A stretch of DNA of 64,000 bases from Phycicoccus sp. HDW14 (GTDB lineage Bacteria > Actinomycetota > Actinomycetes > Actinomycetales > Dermatophilaceae): assembly GCF_011383005.1 (NCBI RefSeq), contig NZ_CP049935.1:1488001-1552000 (forward strand), in the 5' to 3' direction. The notes beneath the pieces are model-generated. The model was not told where the DNA came from and made no database searches. It was given only the letters and a program-made list of their open reading frames with translations. Numbering within the stretch: position 1 is the stretch's first letter; every line of letters begins with the position of its first letter. The position numbers and the translations under genes are program-made. Of the stretch, positions 1-9,010 are shown one piece after another.

Positions 1-353
1 GTCAGGGAGGCGATGACGTCGTCGGCCTCGTACCCCTCGAGGCCGATGTGCTTGATGCGCAGCGCGTCGAGCACCTCGCGCAGCAGGGGCAGCTGGCCGG
101 AGAACTCGGTGGGCGTCTTGGAGCGGCCGGCCTTGTACTCGCTGTACTCCTCGAGGCGGAAGGTCTGGCGCGAGACGTCGAAGGCGACGCAGACGTGGGT
201 GGGCGCCTCGTCGCGCAGGACGTTGATGAGCATCGAGGTGAAGCCGTAGACGGCGTTGGTGTGCTGCCCGGTGCTCGTCGAGAAGTTCTCGACGGGGAGG
301 GCGAAGAACGCCCGGTAGGCCAGCGAGTGTCCGTCGAGGAGGAGGAGCTTCAC
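1..353 (-). CDS. polA: DNA polymerase I, N-terminal part (runs off window)
   Basis: Only the first ~117 codons are present; the gene continues beyond base 1. The reverse strand begins at a GTG and reads M-KLLLLDGHSLAYRAFFALP, followed by TSMLINVLRDEAPTHVCVAFD and, near the window edge, HIGLEGYEADDVIASLT. These are the hallmarks of the 5'-3' exonuclease (FEN-like) domain of PolA, including metal-binding acidic residues. The enzyme removes RNA primers and fills gaps in replication and repair. The start is supported by a TAGGCT box exactly 7 nt upstream with no Shine-Dalgarno sequence, which suggests a leaderless mRNA. Polymerase domains are not visible here. The neighbourhood polA - pdtaR - pyk - trp resembles that of Mycobacterium (known gene order). 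Confidence 0.95.
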   Translation of the reverse strand, partial: MKLLLLDGHSLAYRAFFALPVENFSTSTGQHTNAVYGFTSMLINVLRDEAPTHVCVAFDVSRQTFRLEEYSEYKAGRSKTPTEFSGQLPLLREVLDALRIKHIGLEGYEADDVIASL

Positions 354-360
354 GCGTGGC

Positions 361-366
361 AGCCTA
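361..366 (-). promoter_or_regulatory. -10 box of polA (leaderless start)
   Basis: The minus strand reads TAGGCT, then 7 nt, then the polA GTG. A TANNNT box 6-8 nt before the start codon is the classical actinobacterial leaderless arrangement. No convincing -35 box was seen. Confidence 0.5.
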
Positions 367-372
367 ACGACC

Positions 373-804
373 ATGACCGACAGCTCCGACCTCATGGCCG
401 GCGTGCAGCGGATGCGCGCGATGAACCCCGACTCGCTCATGGAGCGGATGGGCATCGAGGTGGTCGAGGCCACCCCCGAACGGCTGGTCGCGACGATGCC
501 CGTCGCCGGCAACACCCAGCCGTACGGGCTGCTCCACGGCGGGGCCTCGGTGGTCCTCGCCGAGACCCTCGGCTCCATCGGCGCCGCTCTCCACGCCGGC
601 GAGGGCAAGGCCGTCGTCGGGCTCGACATCAACGCCACCCACCACCGCGCGGCCCGCTCGGGGCTGGTCACCGGCACGGCCACGCCGCTCAGCCTCGGGC
701 GCACCCTCGCCTGCTACGAGGTCGTCGTCACCGACGAGGACGGCAAGCGGGTCTGCACCTCCCGGATCACCTGCCTCATCCGGGACGCCGCCCCCGGGGC
801 CTAG
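373..804 (+). CDS. PaaI-type hotdog-fold thioesterase
   Basis: 143 residues, the usual size of a single 4HBT/PaaI hotdog domain. The signature NTQPYGLLHGG (residues ~47-57) followed by an acidic residue in VLAETLGS (E64) is the active-site region of acyl-CoA thioesterases such as PaaI and EntH. A second conserved block is VGLDINATHHRAA. It probably hydrolyses an aryl- or acyl-CoA; the substrate cannot be told from sequence. It is divergent from polA with only 19 nt between the two start codons, so the promoters must overlap the coding starts. A later ATG at 394 is possible because no ribosome binding site precedes 373. A PaaI-like gene beside polA is common in Actinobacteria. Confidence 0.9.
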   Translation: MTDSSDLMAGVQRMRAMNPDSLMERMGIEVVEATPERLVATMPVAGNTQPYGLLHGGASVVLAETLGSIGAALHAGEGKAVVGLDINATHHRAARSGLVTGTATPLSLGRTLACYEVVVTDEDGKRVCTSRITCLIRDAAPGA

Positions 805-950
805 CCCAGCGCCCGGTCGGGCGGAGGTCAGCACCGCGCCAGGCACGGGTCAGGCGCAGGTCAAGACAGGTGCATCCGGGCCGGTCGGCCCACCCGCCAC
901 CGGCCGAACGGCCGACGCCGGGCGCCCCGCGCGCGGGGACCATCGACCTC

Positions 951-2672
951 GTGAGCCCTGCCCTCCCCCGTCGTTCGACCGCCGCCGCCCTGCTCTCGGG
1001 CCTCGTCGGCACCCCCTCACCCGACCTCACCCGCCGGGCCAAGGAGGCCGCCCGCCGCACGATGCGCGCCACCGTGCTGCCGGCCCCCGACAAGCCGCGC
1101 TCGATGCCCGAGGCCCAGCCGGTGCCGACCGCCGTGCCGTCCTCGCGGGCGGTCGACGCCGCCTACCGGCCGCGCGCCGCCGCCCGGCTCGTGGCCACAC
1201 CGATCACCTCCGTCCGGCGCCCGGTCTCGCGGGTCGGCTCCGGCACCACCTCGGAGGCCACCGCCCTGCACCTCGCCCGCCGGGCCTCGTTCGGCGCCAC
1301 CCCCGCCCTCGTCGCCGAGATCCAGGCCCGCGGCGCGGCCGGCTGGGTCGCCGACCAGCTCGACCCGCTGCGCCTCGTCCCGGACGCGACCTGCGACGCG
1401 CTCGTCGCCCGGCTGTTCCCGCGCCTGTCGCTCGCGACCTGGCAGGTGCACGACCAGTACTGGCCCAACAGCACGGGCGACCTCGGCACCGACGTCATCG
1501 AGTCGGTCGTGGCCCGGGCGCTGTGGTCGAAGCGCCAGCTGCTCGAGGTGATGGTCGAGTTCTGGACCAACCACCTCGTCGTCACCGCGCCGTGGGGCGA
1601 GACGTGGGACAGCGTGCACCGCTTCCACGTCGACGTCGTCCGCAAGCACGCCCTCGGCAGGTTCTCGGACATGCTCGTCGCGTCCGCGAAGCACCCGGCG
1701 ATGCTCGCCCAGCTCGACAACGAGTCCTCGACCAAGCGCGCGCCCAACGAGAACTTCGGCCGCGAGGTCCTCGAGCTGCACACCGTCGGCGTCGACGGCG
1801 GCTACCTCGAGTCCGACATCCGCCGCTCGGCCCTGGCCCTCACCGGGATGTCGACCGACGACGAGTCCGGCGAGTACTACTACCGGCAGATCCGCCACCA
1901 CGTCGGCTCCCTCTCGGTCATGGACTGGTCGCACGCCAACACCTCGGCCCAGGGCGAGGCCGTCGGGGTGGCCTACCTGCAGTACCTCGCCCGGCACCCG
2001 AAGACCGCCCGGCGGATCGCGACGAAGCTGGCGACCCGGTTCGTGTCCGACGTCCCGCCCGCCTCGCTCGTCACCTCGCTCGCGGCCGTCTACACGGCGA
2101 ACGACACGGCCATCGCACCGGTGCTCACCGCGCTCTTCTCCTCGGCGGAGTTCGCCGCCTCGGTGGGCCAGAAGGTCAAGCGCCCGCTCGAGCGGATCAT
2201 CTCGACCTCACGCATCCTCGAGGTCGCGCCCGGCCCGGACACCCGCGCCTGGCTCTCGGGCCTCGTCTGGTACTCGCGGGTCGCCGGGCAGGCGCCCCTC
2301 GGCTGGCCCGCCCCCAACGGCTACCCGGACGTCGCCGCGGCCTGGGCCGGCGCCAACGCCACCCTGACGGCGTGGAACTGGACGATGTCGCAGGGCTGGA
2401 CGGCCGTCGAGTCCCCGCAGACCGAGGTGACCTACCCCGCGCTGCGCTCCCTGCTGCCGGCGACCCTGCCCGCCACGCACGGCGCGATGGTCGACGCGCT
2501 CGCCCTCCGGCTGCTCCAGGGGCCGATCCCGGCCGCGAAGCGCGACGCCGTGTGCGCCTTCCTCGACAAGACCGCCGCCTCCCCGCTGCGCAGCACCGAC
2601 GCGGCAGTCGGCTGGCGCCTGCCCTACGTCGTGGCGCTGCTCCTCGACACCCCCGAGTTCGCGACCCGTTGA
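951..2672 (+). CDS. DUF1800 family protein
   Basis: About 573 residues from a GTG at 951. Diagnostic DUF1800 segments are HLARRASFGATPALVAEIQ near residue 110, VEFWTNHLVV, the conserved NENFGREVLELHTVG, and the C-terminal PNGYPDVAAAW. The family is uncharacterised but almost always sits immediately upstream of a DUF1501 gene, as here (11-nt gap). The N-terminus has an RR followed by a short hydrophobic stretch (PRRSTAAALLSGLVG), which might be a weak Tat signal; otherwise the protein may be carried out with its DUF1501 partner. The start is uncertain: ATG at 1062 is an alternative, with AAGGAGG 14 nt upstream. Family assignment is firm, function unknown. Confidence 0.88.
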   Translation: MSPALPRRSTAAALLSGLVGTPSPDLTRRAKEAARRTMRATVLPAPDKPRSMPEAQPVPTAVPSSRAVDAAYRPRAAARLVATPITSVRRPVSRVGSGTTSEATALHLARRASFGATPALVAEIQARGAAGWVADQLDPLRLVPDATCDALVARLFPRLSLATWQVHDQYWPNSTGDLGTDVIESVVARALWSKRQLLEVMVEFWTNHLVVTAPWGETWDSVHRFHVDVVRKHALGRFSDMLVASAKHPAMLAQLDNESSTKRAPNENFGREVLELHTVGVDGGYLESDIRRSALALTGMSTDDESGEYYYRQIRHHVGSLSVMDWSHANTSAQGEAVGVAYLQYLARHPKTARRIATKLATRFVSDVPPASLVTSLAAVYTANDTAIAPVLTALFSSAEFAASVGQKVKRPLERIISTSRILEVAPGPDTRAWLSGLVWYSRVAGQAPLGWPAPNGYPDVAAAWAGANATLTAWNWTMSQGWTAVESPQTEVTYPALRSLLPATLPATHGAMVDALALRLLQGPIPAAKRDAVCAFLDKTAASPLRSTDAAVGWRLPYVVALLLDTPEFATR

Positions 2673-2683
2673 GGACCCCGACG

Positions 2684-4033
2684 ATGACCCTGCCGACCTC
2701 CCCCGTCCCGACCGCTGCCGCCCCGACCGGCCCGACCTCCGCGTCCGAGGGGCACGCCGCGTGCGGCTGCCCCGAGGGCATCGCGGTCTCCGGCGTGAGC
2801 CGCCGCGGCGTGCTCGCGGGGGCCACCGCCCTCGGGGCCGCCGGGGCCACCGTCGCCCTGGCCACCCCCGCCGAGGCCCTGACCCGGCTGACCTTCGCCG
2901 ACGCCGGGTACACCGGCGACACCCTCGTCGTCCTGTCCTTCCGGGGCGGCATCGACGGGCTCTCGGTCGTCGCGCCCGTGGGCGACGCCGCGTACTACAC
3001 GGCGCGCCCCTCCATCGCCGTGCCGCAGGCGCGCGGGCTGCAGCTCGACGCCCGCTTCGCCCTCCACCCGGCCCTGGCCCCGCTGCTCCCGCTCTACACC
3101 GGCGGGAAGCTCGCCGTCGTGCACGCCGTGGGCCAGCCGAACCCGACCCGCTCGCACTTCACCGACCTCGACGAGATGGAGCGGGCGGCCCCCGGGTCCT
3201 CGCTGCGCACCGGCTGGCTGGACCGGATGGTCGGCGCGACGACGACCCCGGGCGCCTTCGCCTCCACCGCGATGGGCGCGACGTCCGCTCCCCGCTCGAT
3301 GCTCGGGCCCACCCCCGAGCTCGCGATGCGCTCGGTCGACGCGTTCAGCCTCAACGGGGCGTGGGACGCGACCGAGGCGACCCGCTGGACGACCGCCCTG
3401 CGCGCCCTGCACGTCGGGGCGCCCGACCCCATCGGGGCGCCGGCCCGCGGCACCCTCGACGCGCTGTCGACGGTCTCGGACCTGCGCGCAGCCGGGTACA
3501 CGCCGGCGAACGGCGCCTCGTACCCGTCCGGTGCGCTCGGCGACGCGCTGCGCGACACCGCCCGGCTCGTCAAGGCCGGCGTGGGCCTGCGCGCCGTCAC
3601 CATCGACTCCGGCAACTGGGACATGCACACCGACCTCGGCCGCAGCGACTCGGGCTGGATGTTCCGCCAGCTCACCGAGGTCGGGAGGGCGCTGGCCGCG
3701 TTCATGACCGACCTCGGCACCGCATCCGACCGGGTCACCCTCGTGACGCTCTCGGAGTTCGGTCGGCGGGTCGCCGAGAACGGCTCCGGCGGGGTCGACC
3801 ACGGGTACGGCAACTTCTCGTTCGTCCTCGGCGGCGGCGTCGTCGGGGGCTCGGTCTACGGGACGTGGCCGGGGCTGGCCGACAGCCAGCTGCAGGCGGG
3901 TGACCTCAAGGCGACGACCGACTACCGGTCGGTGCTCGGCGAGGTGCTCGAGAAGCGCTGCGGCGTCACGGCCTCGACCGTGCTGCCGGGGCTGCCCTCG
4001 GCCCGGCTCGGCCTGGCCCGCGCCCGCACCTGA
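2684..4033 (+). CDS. DUF1501 family protein with Tat signal
   Basis: 449 residues. A twin-arginine signal is clear: SRRGVLAGATALGAAGATVA at residues ~42-61, ending in a likely AEA cleavage site. The body has the DUF1501 (alkaline-phosphatase-superfamily-like) landmarks: VVLSFRGGIDGLSVV, NPTRSHFTDLDEME, ITIDSGNWDMHTDLG-type (here AVTIDSGNWDMHTDLG), LVTLSEFGRRV and DHGYGNFSFVLGGGV. The metal-ligand-like D and H residues of the superfamily are retained. It is exported folded and forms an operon with the upstream DUF1800 gene; the pair is widespread in bacteria without an established role. GAGGA lies about 8 nt before the ATG. It is followed by a long hairpin array rather than a simple terminator. 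Confidence 0.9.
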   Translation: MTLPTSPVPTAAAPTGPTSASEGHAACGCPEGIAVSGVSRRGVLAGATALGAAGATVALATPAEALTRLTFADAGYTGDTLVVLSFRGGIDGLSVVAPVGDAAYYTARPSIAVPQARGLQLDARFALHPALAPLLPLYTGGKLAVVHAVGQPNPTRSHFTDLDEMERAAPGSSLRTGWLDRMVGATTTPGAFASTAMGATSAPRSMLGPTPELAMRSVDAFSLNGAWDATEATRWTTALRALHVGAPDPIGAPARGTLDALSTVSDLRAAGYTPANGASYPSGALGDALRDTARLVKAGVGLRAVTIDSGNWDMHTDLGRSDSGWMFRQLTEVGRALAAFMTDLGTASDRVTLVTLSEFGRRVAENGSGGVDHGYGNFSFVLGGGVVGGSVYGTWPGLADSQLQAGDLKATTDYRSVLGEVLEKRCGVTASTVLPGLPSARLGLARART

Positions 4034-4047
4034 CCGCGCCGCGGCTG

Positions 4048-4550
4048 CTCCCCTCGTTCGAGGTATTGCGCGGACGACTGCTGACGGCCGGATACCTCGA
4101 CCCGCCGACGCATCCCCCGGTTCGAGGTGAAAGCGCACCACCAGAAGGCCCGACATCACCTCGAACCACCCATCATCTGGACACACGGCACCTGACTTGG
4201 CTGCGGCTCCCCTCGTTCGAGGTATTGCGCTGACGCCTCGTGACGGCCGGATACCTCGACCCGCCGACGCATCCCCCAGTTCGAGGTGACAGCGCACCAC
4301 CAGAAGGCCCGACATCACCTCGAACCACCCATCATCAGGGCCCACCACGCTCGGCAGCCCTGCGGCTCCCCTCGTTCGAGGTATTGCGCTGACGGCTCGT
4401 GACGGCCGGATACCTCGACCCACTGACGCATCCCCCCGGTTCGAGGTGAAAGCGCACCACCAGAAGGCCCGGTATCACCTCGACCCGCCGGTGCATGCCC
4501 CCGGTTCGAGGTGAAACCGCACCACCAGAAGGCCCGGTATCACCTCGACC
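4048..4550. repeat. Array of seven palindromic repeats, 159-bp period
   Basis: This gene-free stretch between convergent genes holds three tandem units starting at 4048, 4207 and 4366, exactly 159 bp apart. Each unit contains two hairpins: type A (arms GTTCGAGGTAT / ATACCTCGAC, at 4056-4101, 4215-4260, 4374-4419) and type B (arms GGTTCGAGGTGA / TCACCTCGAACC, at 4119-4167, 4278-4326, 4438-4485). An extra B hairpin is at 4503-4550. Loops are about 25 nt and end in GGCCGG- or GGCCCG-like sequence. The same family recurs at 37176-37292. No reading frame of merit lies inside. It could act as a bidirectional terminator or be a REP-like mobile repeat. Confidence 0.9.
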
Positions 4551-4568
4551 GCGGCGGAACGCCCGCGG

Positions 4569-5129
4569 CTAGGCCGAGCGGGCGGGGAAGGCGCGCTGGC
4601 GCAGGCTGCGTCGACGCCGCGTCAGCTCGAGTCCGGTCTCGGCCGTCTCGGGCGCGATCTTGCGGCGCAGCGTGCCCGTGGCCACCACCCGGCGCGTGAC
4701 GACCGACCCGAACCCCAGCCGCGCGAAGAAGCGGTTGGCCTCGCGGCTGGTCGTCGGCACGTTGGAGACGACGAGCTCGCAGCCCGAGCGCTCCGCCGAC
4801 CCGAGCACCGCCGCGATGAGCGACTTGGCCACCCCGTGCTTGCGCGCCCCGGGCGTGACCCACAGCTGCTCGATGGCGACCTCGGGGGTCGGGCTGATAC
4901 CGAACGGGTTGTCGGTGGTGATGACGTAGCCGGCCGGCTCGCCGTCCAGGTGCGCGACGAAGGCCAGCACCCCGGGACGTCGCAGCGCGGAGGCCAGGCG
5001 GCCGTCGGTGATCGTCCGGGCACAGACCTCGGGGCTGGAACCGGAGTCGACGCGGGCCTCGAGCCACAGGGCGGTGACCGCGTGGAGGTCCTCCCCCACC
5101 ACGCTCACGTCGACGGGCCGTCGCGACAC
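4569..5129 (-). CDS. GNAT family N-acetyltransferase
   Basis: 186 residues from a GTG at 5129 preceded by GAGGAGGT a few bases upstream, which decides this start over a GTG 54 nt further up. GNAT features: VAHLDGEPAGYVITTDN (strand beta4), then IEQLWVTPGARKHGVAKSLI, whose ARKHGVAKSL segment is the acetyl-CoA pyrophosphate loop (Q/RxxGxG/A), and NRFFARLGFGSV near the C-terminus. The substrate is unknown. The C-terminal tail TRRRRSLRQRAFPARSA is unusually basic. It is convergent with the DUF1501 gene across the repeat array and is followed upstream by pdtaR in the same orientation after a 158-nt gap. Confidence 0.82.
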   Translation of the reverse strand: MSRRPVDVSVVGEDLHAVTALWLEARVDSGSSPEVCARTITDGRLASALRRPGVLAFVAHLDGEPAGYVITTDNPFGISPTPEVAIEQLWVTPGARKHGVAKSLIAAVLGSAERSGCELVVSNVPTTSREANRFFARLGFGSVVTRRVVATGTLRRKIAPETAETGLELTRRRRSLRQRAFPARSA

Positions 5130-5287
5130 CGGACCTCCTCGTTGCACCGGGCCCGCGACGCGGACCGCACCGACACCGGACACTATGCCCGCGAACCGTC
5201 GCTGGGTAGGGGGGTCGGCGCAGGAAATCGTGGCCGGTCGAGGCCTTCACCGACGCAGCCCGTCACCGCGCCGCGCAGTGGTGCGGA

Positions 5288-5881
5288 TCAGGCCTTCTCC
5301 ATGCCCGCCACGACGGCCTCGGCGACCTCGCGCATCCCCATCCGGCGGTCCATCGCCGTCTTCTGGATCCACCGGAAGGCGTCGGCCTCCGAGATCTTCA
5401 GCTTGGCCATGAGCACGCCCTTGGCGCGGTCGACGGCCTTGCGGGTCTCGAGCCGCTCGCCGAGGTCGGCGACCTCCTCCTCGAGCGCCTTGAGCTCGCT
5501 CCACCGCGACAGGGCGATGTCGAGGGCGGGCGTGACGTCGCTGGCGGTGAACGGCTTGACGACGTAGGCCATCACCCCGGCGTCGCGGGCCCGCTCGACG
5601 AGCTCGGTCTGGCTGAAGGCCGTGAGCATCACGACGGGCGCGAGGCGCTCGGCGCCGATGGCCTCGGCCGCCGACAGGCCGTCCATGACCGGCATCTTGA
5701 CGTCCATGATGACGATGTCGGGCCGCAGCGAGCGGGTGAGCTCGACGGCCTGCTCACCGTCACCGGCCTGGCCGACGACGTCGTAACCGGCCTCGCGGAG
5801 CATCTCCGAGAGGTCGAGGCGGATGATGGCCTCGTCCTCGGCGACGAGGACGCGCTTGGTGGGGGCTGCACTCTGGGTCAT
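5288..5881 (-). CDS. pdtaR: Response regulator with ANTAR RNA-binding domain (PdtaR-like)
   Basis: 197 residues. Residues ~10-125 form a receiver domain: acidic pocket AEDE (15-17), phospho-acceptor D60 in IVIMDVKMP, conserved T/S in VVMLTAFS, and K in YVVKPFTAS. Residues ~140-195 form an ANTAR domain ([17 protein letters not shown] ... [18 protein letters not shown]), which binds dual hexaloop RNA and prevents transcription termination. This architecture matches Mycobacterium PdtaR (Rv1626), which works with kinase PdtaS; a PdtaS partner is not in this window. The ATG lies only 1 nt after the 3' end of the tRNA-Leu gene, leaving no room for a ribosome binding site unless the mRNA carries the tRNA. 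Synteny with pyk and polA supports the symbol. Confidence 0.93.
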   Translation of the reverse strand: MTQSAAPTKRVLVAEDEAIIRLDLSEMLREAGYDVVGQAGDGEQAVELTRSLRPDIVIMDVKMPVMDGLSAAEAIGAERLAPVVMLTAFSQTELVERARDAGVMAYVVKPFTASDVTPALDIALSRWSELKALEEEVADLGERLETRKAVDRAKGVLMAKLKISEADAFRWIQKTAMDRRMGMREVAEAVVAGMEKA

Positions 5882-5882
5882 G

Positions 5883-5965
5883 TGCCGGGAGCGGGACTCG
5901 AACCCGCACGCCCTCGCGGGCAGCGGATTTTGAGTCCGCCGTGTCTGCCGTTCCACCACCCCGGC
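5883..5965 (-). tRNA. tRNA-Leu (anticodon CAA)
   Basis: The reverse strand folds into a class II tRNA of 83 nt: acceptor 5' strand GCCGGGG pairs with TCCCGGC before discriminator A (one G-T pair), D-arm with GGTGGAACGGCAGAC, anticodon loop ACTCAAAATCC with CAA, a long variable arm, and T-arm GGGTTCGAGTCCC. CCA is not encoded. It lies 52 nt downstream of the pyk stop codon and 1 nt upstream of the pdtaR start, on the same strand. Confidence 0.96.
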
Positions 5966-6017
5966 CGGGGTGTCGTCAGTCTACCGACGGGCCCCGATGG
6001 CTCCTCGGGCCCGTCCG

Positions 6018-7480
6018 TCAGGACCGGCCGTCGTCGGCGGCGTCGACGTAGGCCGCCGCGACGCGGTTCTTGGCGTCCCCGATGCGGTGCACGCGCAGGG
6101 CGTTCGTCGAGCCGGGGATGCCGGGGGCGAGCCGGCGACGATGACGACGTTGTCGCCCTCCTTGACCCGCCCGAGGCCGAGCAGCACCTCGTCGACCTGC
6201 ATGGCCATCTCGTCGGTGTGCCGGACCTTGCCGACGAGGAAGGTCTCGACGCCCCACGAGAGCGCGAGCTGGCTGCGGGTGGCCTGGTTGGGGGTGAAGG
6301 CGAGCAGCGGGATGCGCGGGCGCACCCGGGCCAGGCGCCGCGAGGAGTCGCCGCCCTCGGTGAAGGTGATGAGGTACTTGACCCCGAGCAGCTCGCCGAT
6401 CTCGGCGGCGGCCGCGGTGACCGCCCCGCCCTTGGAGTTGGGCCGGGTGCCGAGCGGCCGGATGCGGTGCAGGCCGTGGGTCTCGGTGTTCTCGATGATG
6501 CGGGCCATCGTGCGCACGGCCGCGAAGGGGTTCTTGCCGACGCTCGTCTCGCCCGAGAGCATCAGCGCGTCGGCACCGTCGAGGACGGCGTTCGCGGCGT
6601 CGGAGGCCTCGGCGCGGGTGGGGCGTGAGTTCTCGATCATCGACTCGAGCACCTGGGTGGCGACGATGACCGGCTTGGCCCGGCGGCGGGCGATCTCGCA
6701 GGCCCGCTTCTGCACGAGGGGCACCTGCTCGAGCGGCATCTCGACGCCGAGGTCGCCGCGGGCCACCATGACGCCGTCGAACGCACGGATGATCTCGTCG
6801 AGGTTCTCGACGGCCTGCGGCTTCTCGATCTTGGCGATGACGGGCAGGCGCATGCCCTCCTCGTCCATGATCTCGTGGACCCGGCGGATGTCGTCGGCGG
6901 AGCGCACGAACGACAGCGCGATCATGTCGACGCGCGTGCGCAGCGCCCAGCGCAGGTCGTCCTCGTCCTTCTCCGACAGCGCCGGCACCGACACGGCGAC
7001 GCCCGGCAGGTTGATGCCCTTGTTGTTGCTCAGCGGCCCGCCCTCGAGCACCTGGCAGATGACGTCGGTCTCGGTGACCTCGGTGGCGATGAGTGCGATC
7101 TTGCCGTCGTCGATGAGGATGCGGTCGCCGGTGTGCACGTCACCGGGGAGGCCGTCGTAGGTGGTGCCGACCTCGTGCACGTCGCCGGGCACGTCACGCG
7201 TGGTGATGGTGAAGGTGGCGCCCTTGACGAGCAGCACCGGGCCCTCGGCGAAGCGCGCGGTGCGGATCTTGGGGCCCTGCAGGTCGGCGAGGATGCCGAC
7301 CGCGCGCCCGACCGAGTCGCTCGCGGCGCGGACGTCGGAGTAGACCTGCGAGTGGTCGGCGTGCGACCCGTGCGAAAGGTTGAGCCGGGCGACGTCCATG
7401 CCCGCCTTGACGAGCTCGCGCAGGTTCTCCGCGGAGGAGGTGGCCGGGCCGAGGGTGCAGACGATCTTCGCGCGACGCAT
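6018..7480 (-). CDS. pyk: Pyruvate kinase (frameshifted in this sequence)
   Basis: 487 residues after correction. N-terminal [24 protein letters not shown], metal/phosphate site [16 protein letters not shown] and [12 protein letters not shown] are pyruvate kinase hallmarks; the enzyme converts PEP and ADP to pyruvate and ATP. The reading frame breaks at the G run 6123-6127 (plus strand): restoring one base gives [20 protein letters not shown] and a natural stop at 6018, whereas the uncorrected frame runs on to 5981 with nonsense residues. The C-terminal regulatory domain is otherwise complete. TAGGCT 7 nt before the ATG suggests a leaderless start. It is followed by tRNA-Leu and pdtaR. Confidence 0.93.
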
Positions 7481-7487
7481 GGTGTCG

Positions 7488-7493
7488 AGCCTA
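7488..7493 (-). promoter_or_regulatory. -10 box of pyk (leaderless start)
   Basis: TAGGCT on the minus strand, 7 nt before the pyk ATG at 7480; no ribosome binding site precedes the ATG. Confidence 0.5.
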
Positions 7494-7557
7494 TCGGTGG
7501 AACCGCTTCCACCGTGACGCGGGCCACATCGCGGGCGACCCCGCCCCGACCGCCCGG

Positions 7558-9010
7558 TCAGGCGGTCAGGGGGCGGTCGGTGGGGTTGACCGGGCGCGGC
7601 AGCCGGGACGGCTTGCGCATCAGCCAGGCGTCGACCTCGTGGGCCACCGAGCGGCCCTCGGCGATCGCCCAGACGATGAGCGACTGCCCACGGCCGGCGT
7701 CACCGGCGACGAAGACGCCCGGCACCGAGGACATGAAGTGGCCGTCGCGCGCGACGTTGGTGCGCGGGTCCTGCTCGACCCCGAGCTGCTCGAGCAGGCC
7801 CTCGGCCTGCGGGCCGAGGAAGCCCATGGCGAGCAGGACGAGCTGGGCCGGGATCTCGCGCTCGGAGCCCTCGACCTTCTCGAACCCGTTCTCCCCCATG
7901 CGGACCTCGTGCAGGCGCAGCGCACGCACCCGGCCCTCGTCGTCGCCGACGACCTCGCTGGTCGTCGTGGCGTAGACCCGGTCGCCGCCCTCCTCGTGCG
8001 CCGAGGCGACGCGGAAGAGCATCGGGTAGGTCGGCCACGGGTGGGCCCCGGCGCGCTCCAGCCCGGGCTGCGGCATGATCTCGAGGCTCGTCACCGACCG
8101 TGCGCCCTGGCGGTGCGCGGTGCCGATGCAGTCGGCGCCGGTGTCGCCGCCGCCGATGACGACGACGTCCTTGCCCTGCGCGGTGACCTGGCCCTCGACG
8201 GTCTGCCCCAGCGCGACCCGGTTGGCCGGCGGGAGGAAGTCCATGGCCTGCATGACGCCGTCGAGCTCGCGCCCCGGCACCGGCAGGTCGCGCGGCACGG
8301 TGGCGCCGATGGCGACGACGACGGCGTCGAAGCGCTTGCGGAGGTCGGCGCCGGTGAGCTCGCGCCCGACCTCGACGCCGGTGCGGAACCGGGTGCCCTC
8401 CGACTTCATCTGGGCGATGCGCCGGTCGAGGACGGCCTTCTCCATCTTGAACTCGGGGATGCCGTACCGAAGCAGGCCGCCCGGCTGGTCGGCGCGCTCG
8501 TAGACGGCGACGGTGTGGCCGGCGCGGGTCAGCTGCTGGGCGGCGGCGAGCCCGGACGGACCCGAGCCGACGACGGCCACGGTCTTGCCCGAGAGCCGGT
8601 CGGGGGCCTGCGGCAGCACGGTGCCGTTCTCGAAGGCGCGGTCGATGACGCTGACCTCGACCTGCTTGATGGTGACCGGCGGCTGGTTGATGCCGAGCAC
8701 GCACGCGGACTCGCACGGCGCCGGGCAGAGCCGACCGGTGAACTCGGGGAAGTTGTTCGTCGCGTGCAGCCGGTCGATGGCCTCGCGCCACTCACCGCGC
8801 CACGCGAGGTCGTTCCACTCGGGGATGAGGTTGCCGAGCGGACACCCGCTGTGGCAGAACGGGATACCGCAGTCCATGCAGCGGCCGGCCTGGCGCTGGA
8901 GCTCGGGGACCGGCTGGTCCTCGTAGACCTCCTTCCAGTCCCGGATGCGCACCGGGACCGGGCGCCGCCGCGGCAGCTCGCGCTCGCGCGTCCTGAGAAA
9001 GCCCTGGGGG

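Noticed and set aside
48..950. A long open frame extending upstream of the DUF1800 gene to base 48
   Set aside because: It runs antisense through polA and out of frame through the thioesterase gene; its sequence is arginine-rich shadow translation without family features. The DUF1800 start is placed at 951.
805..950. Terminator or repeat after the thioesterase gene
   Set aside because: Only short GC palindromes (for example CGGCCG-AA-CGGCCG near 901-914) were seen, expected by chance at this base composition.
4048..4550. CRISPR array
   Set aside because: The repeat period is 159 bp, units are palindromic throughout, spacers are not unique, and no cas genes are nearby.
4048..4550. Integron attC sites
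   Set aside because: The hairpins have no R' and R'' core sites (GTTRRRY / RYYYAAC) and no integrase or gene cassettes are present.
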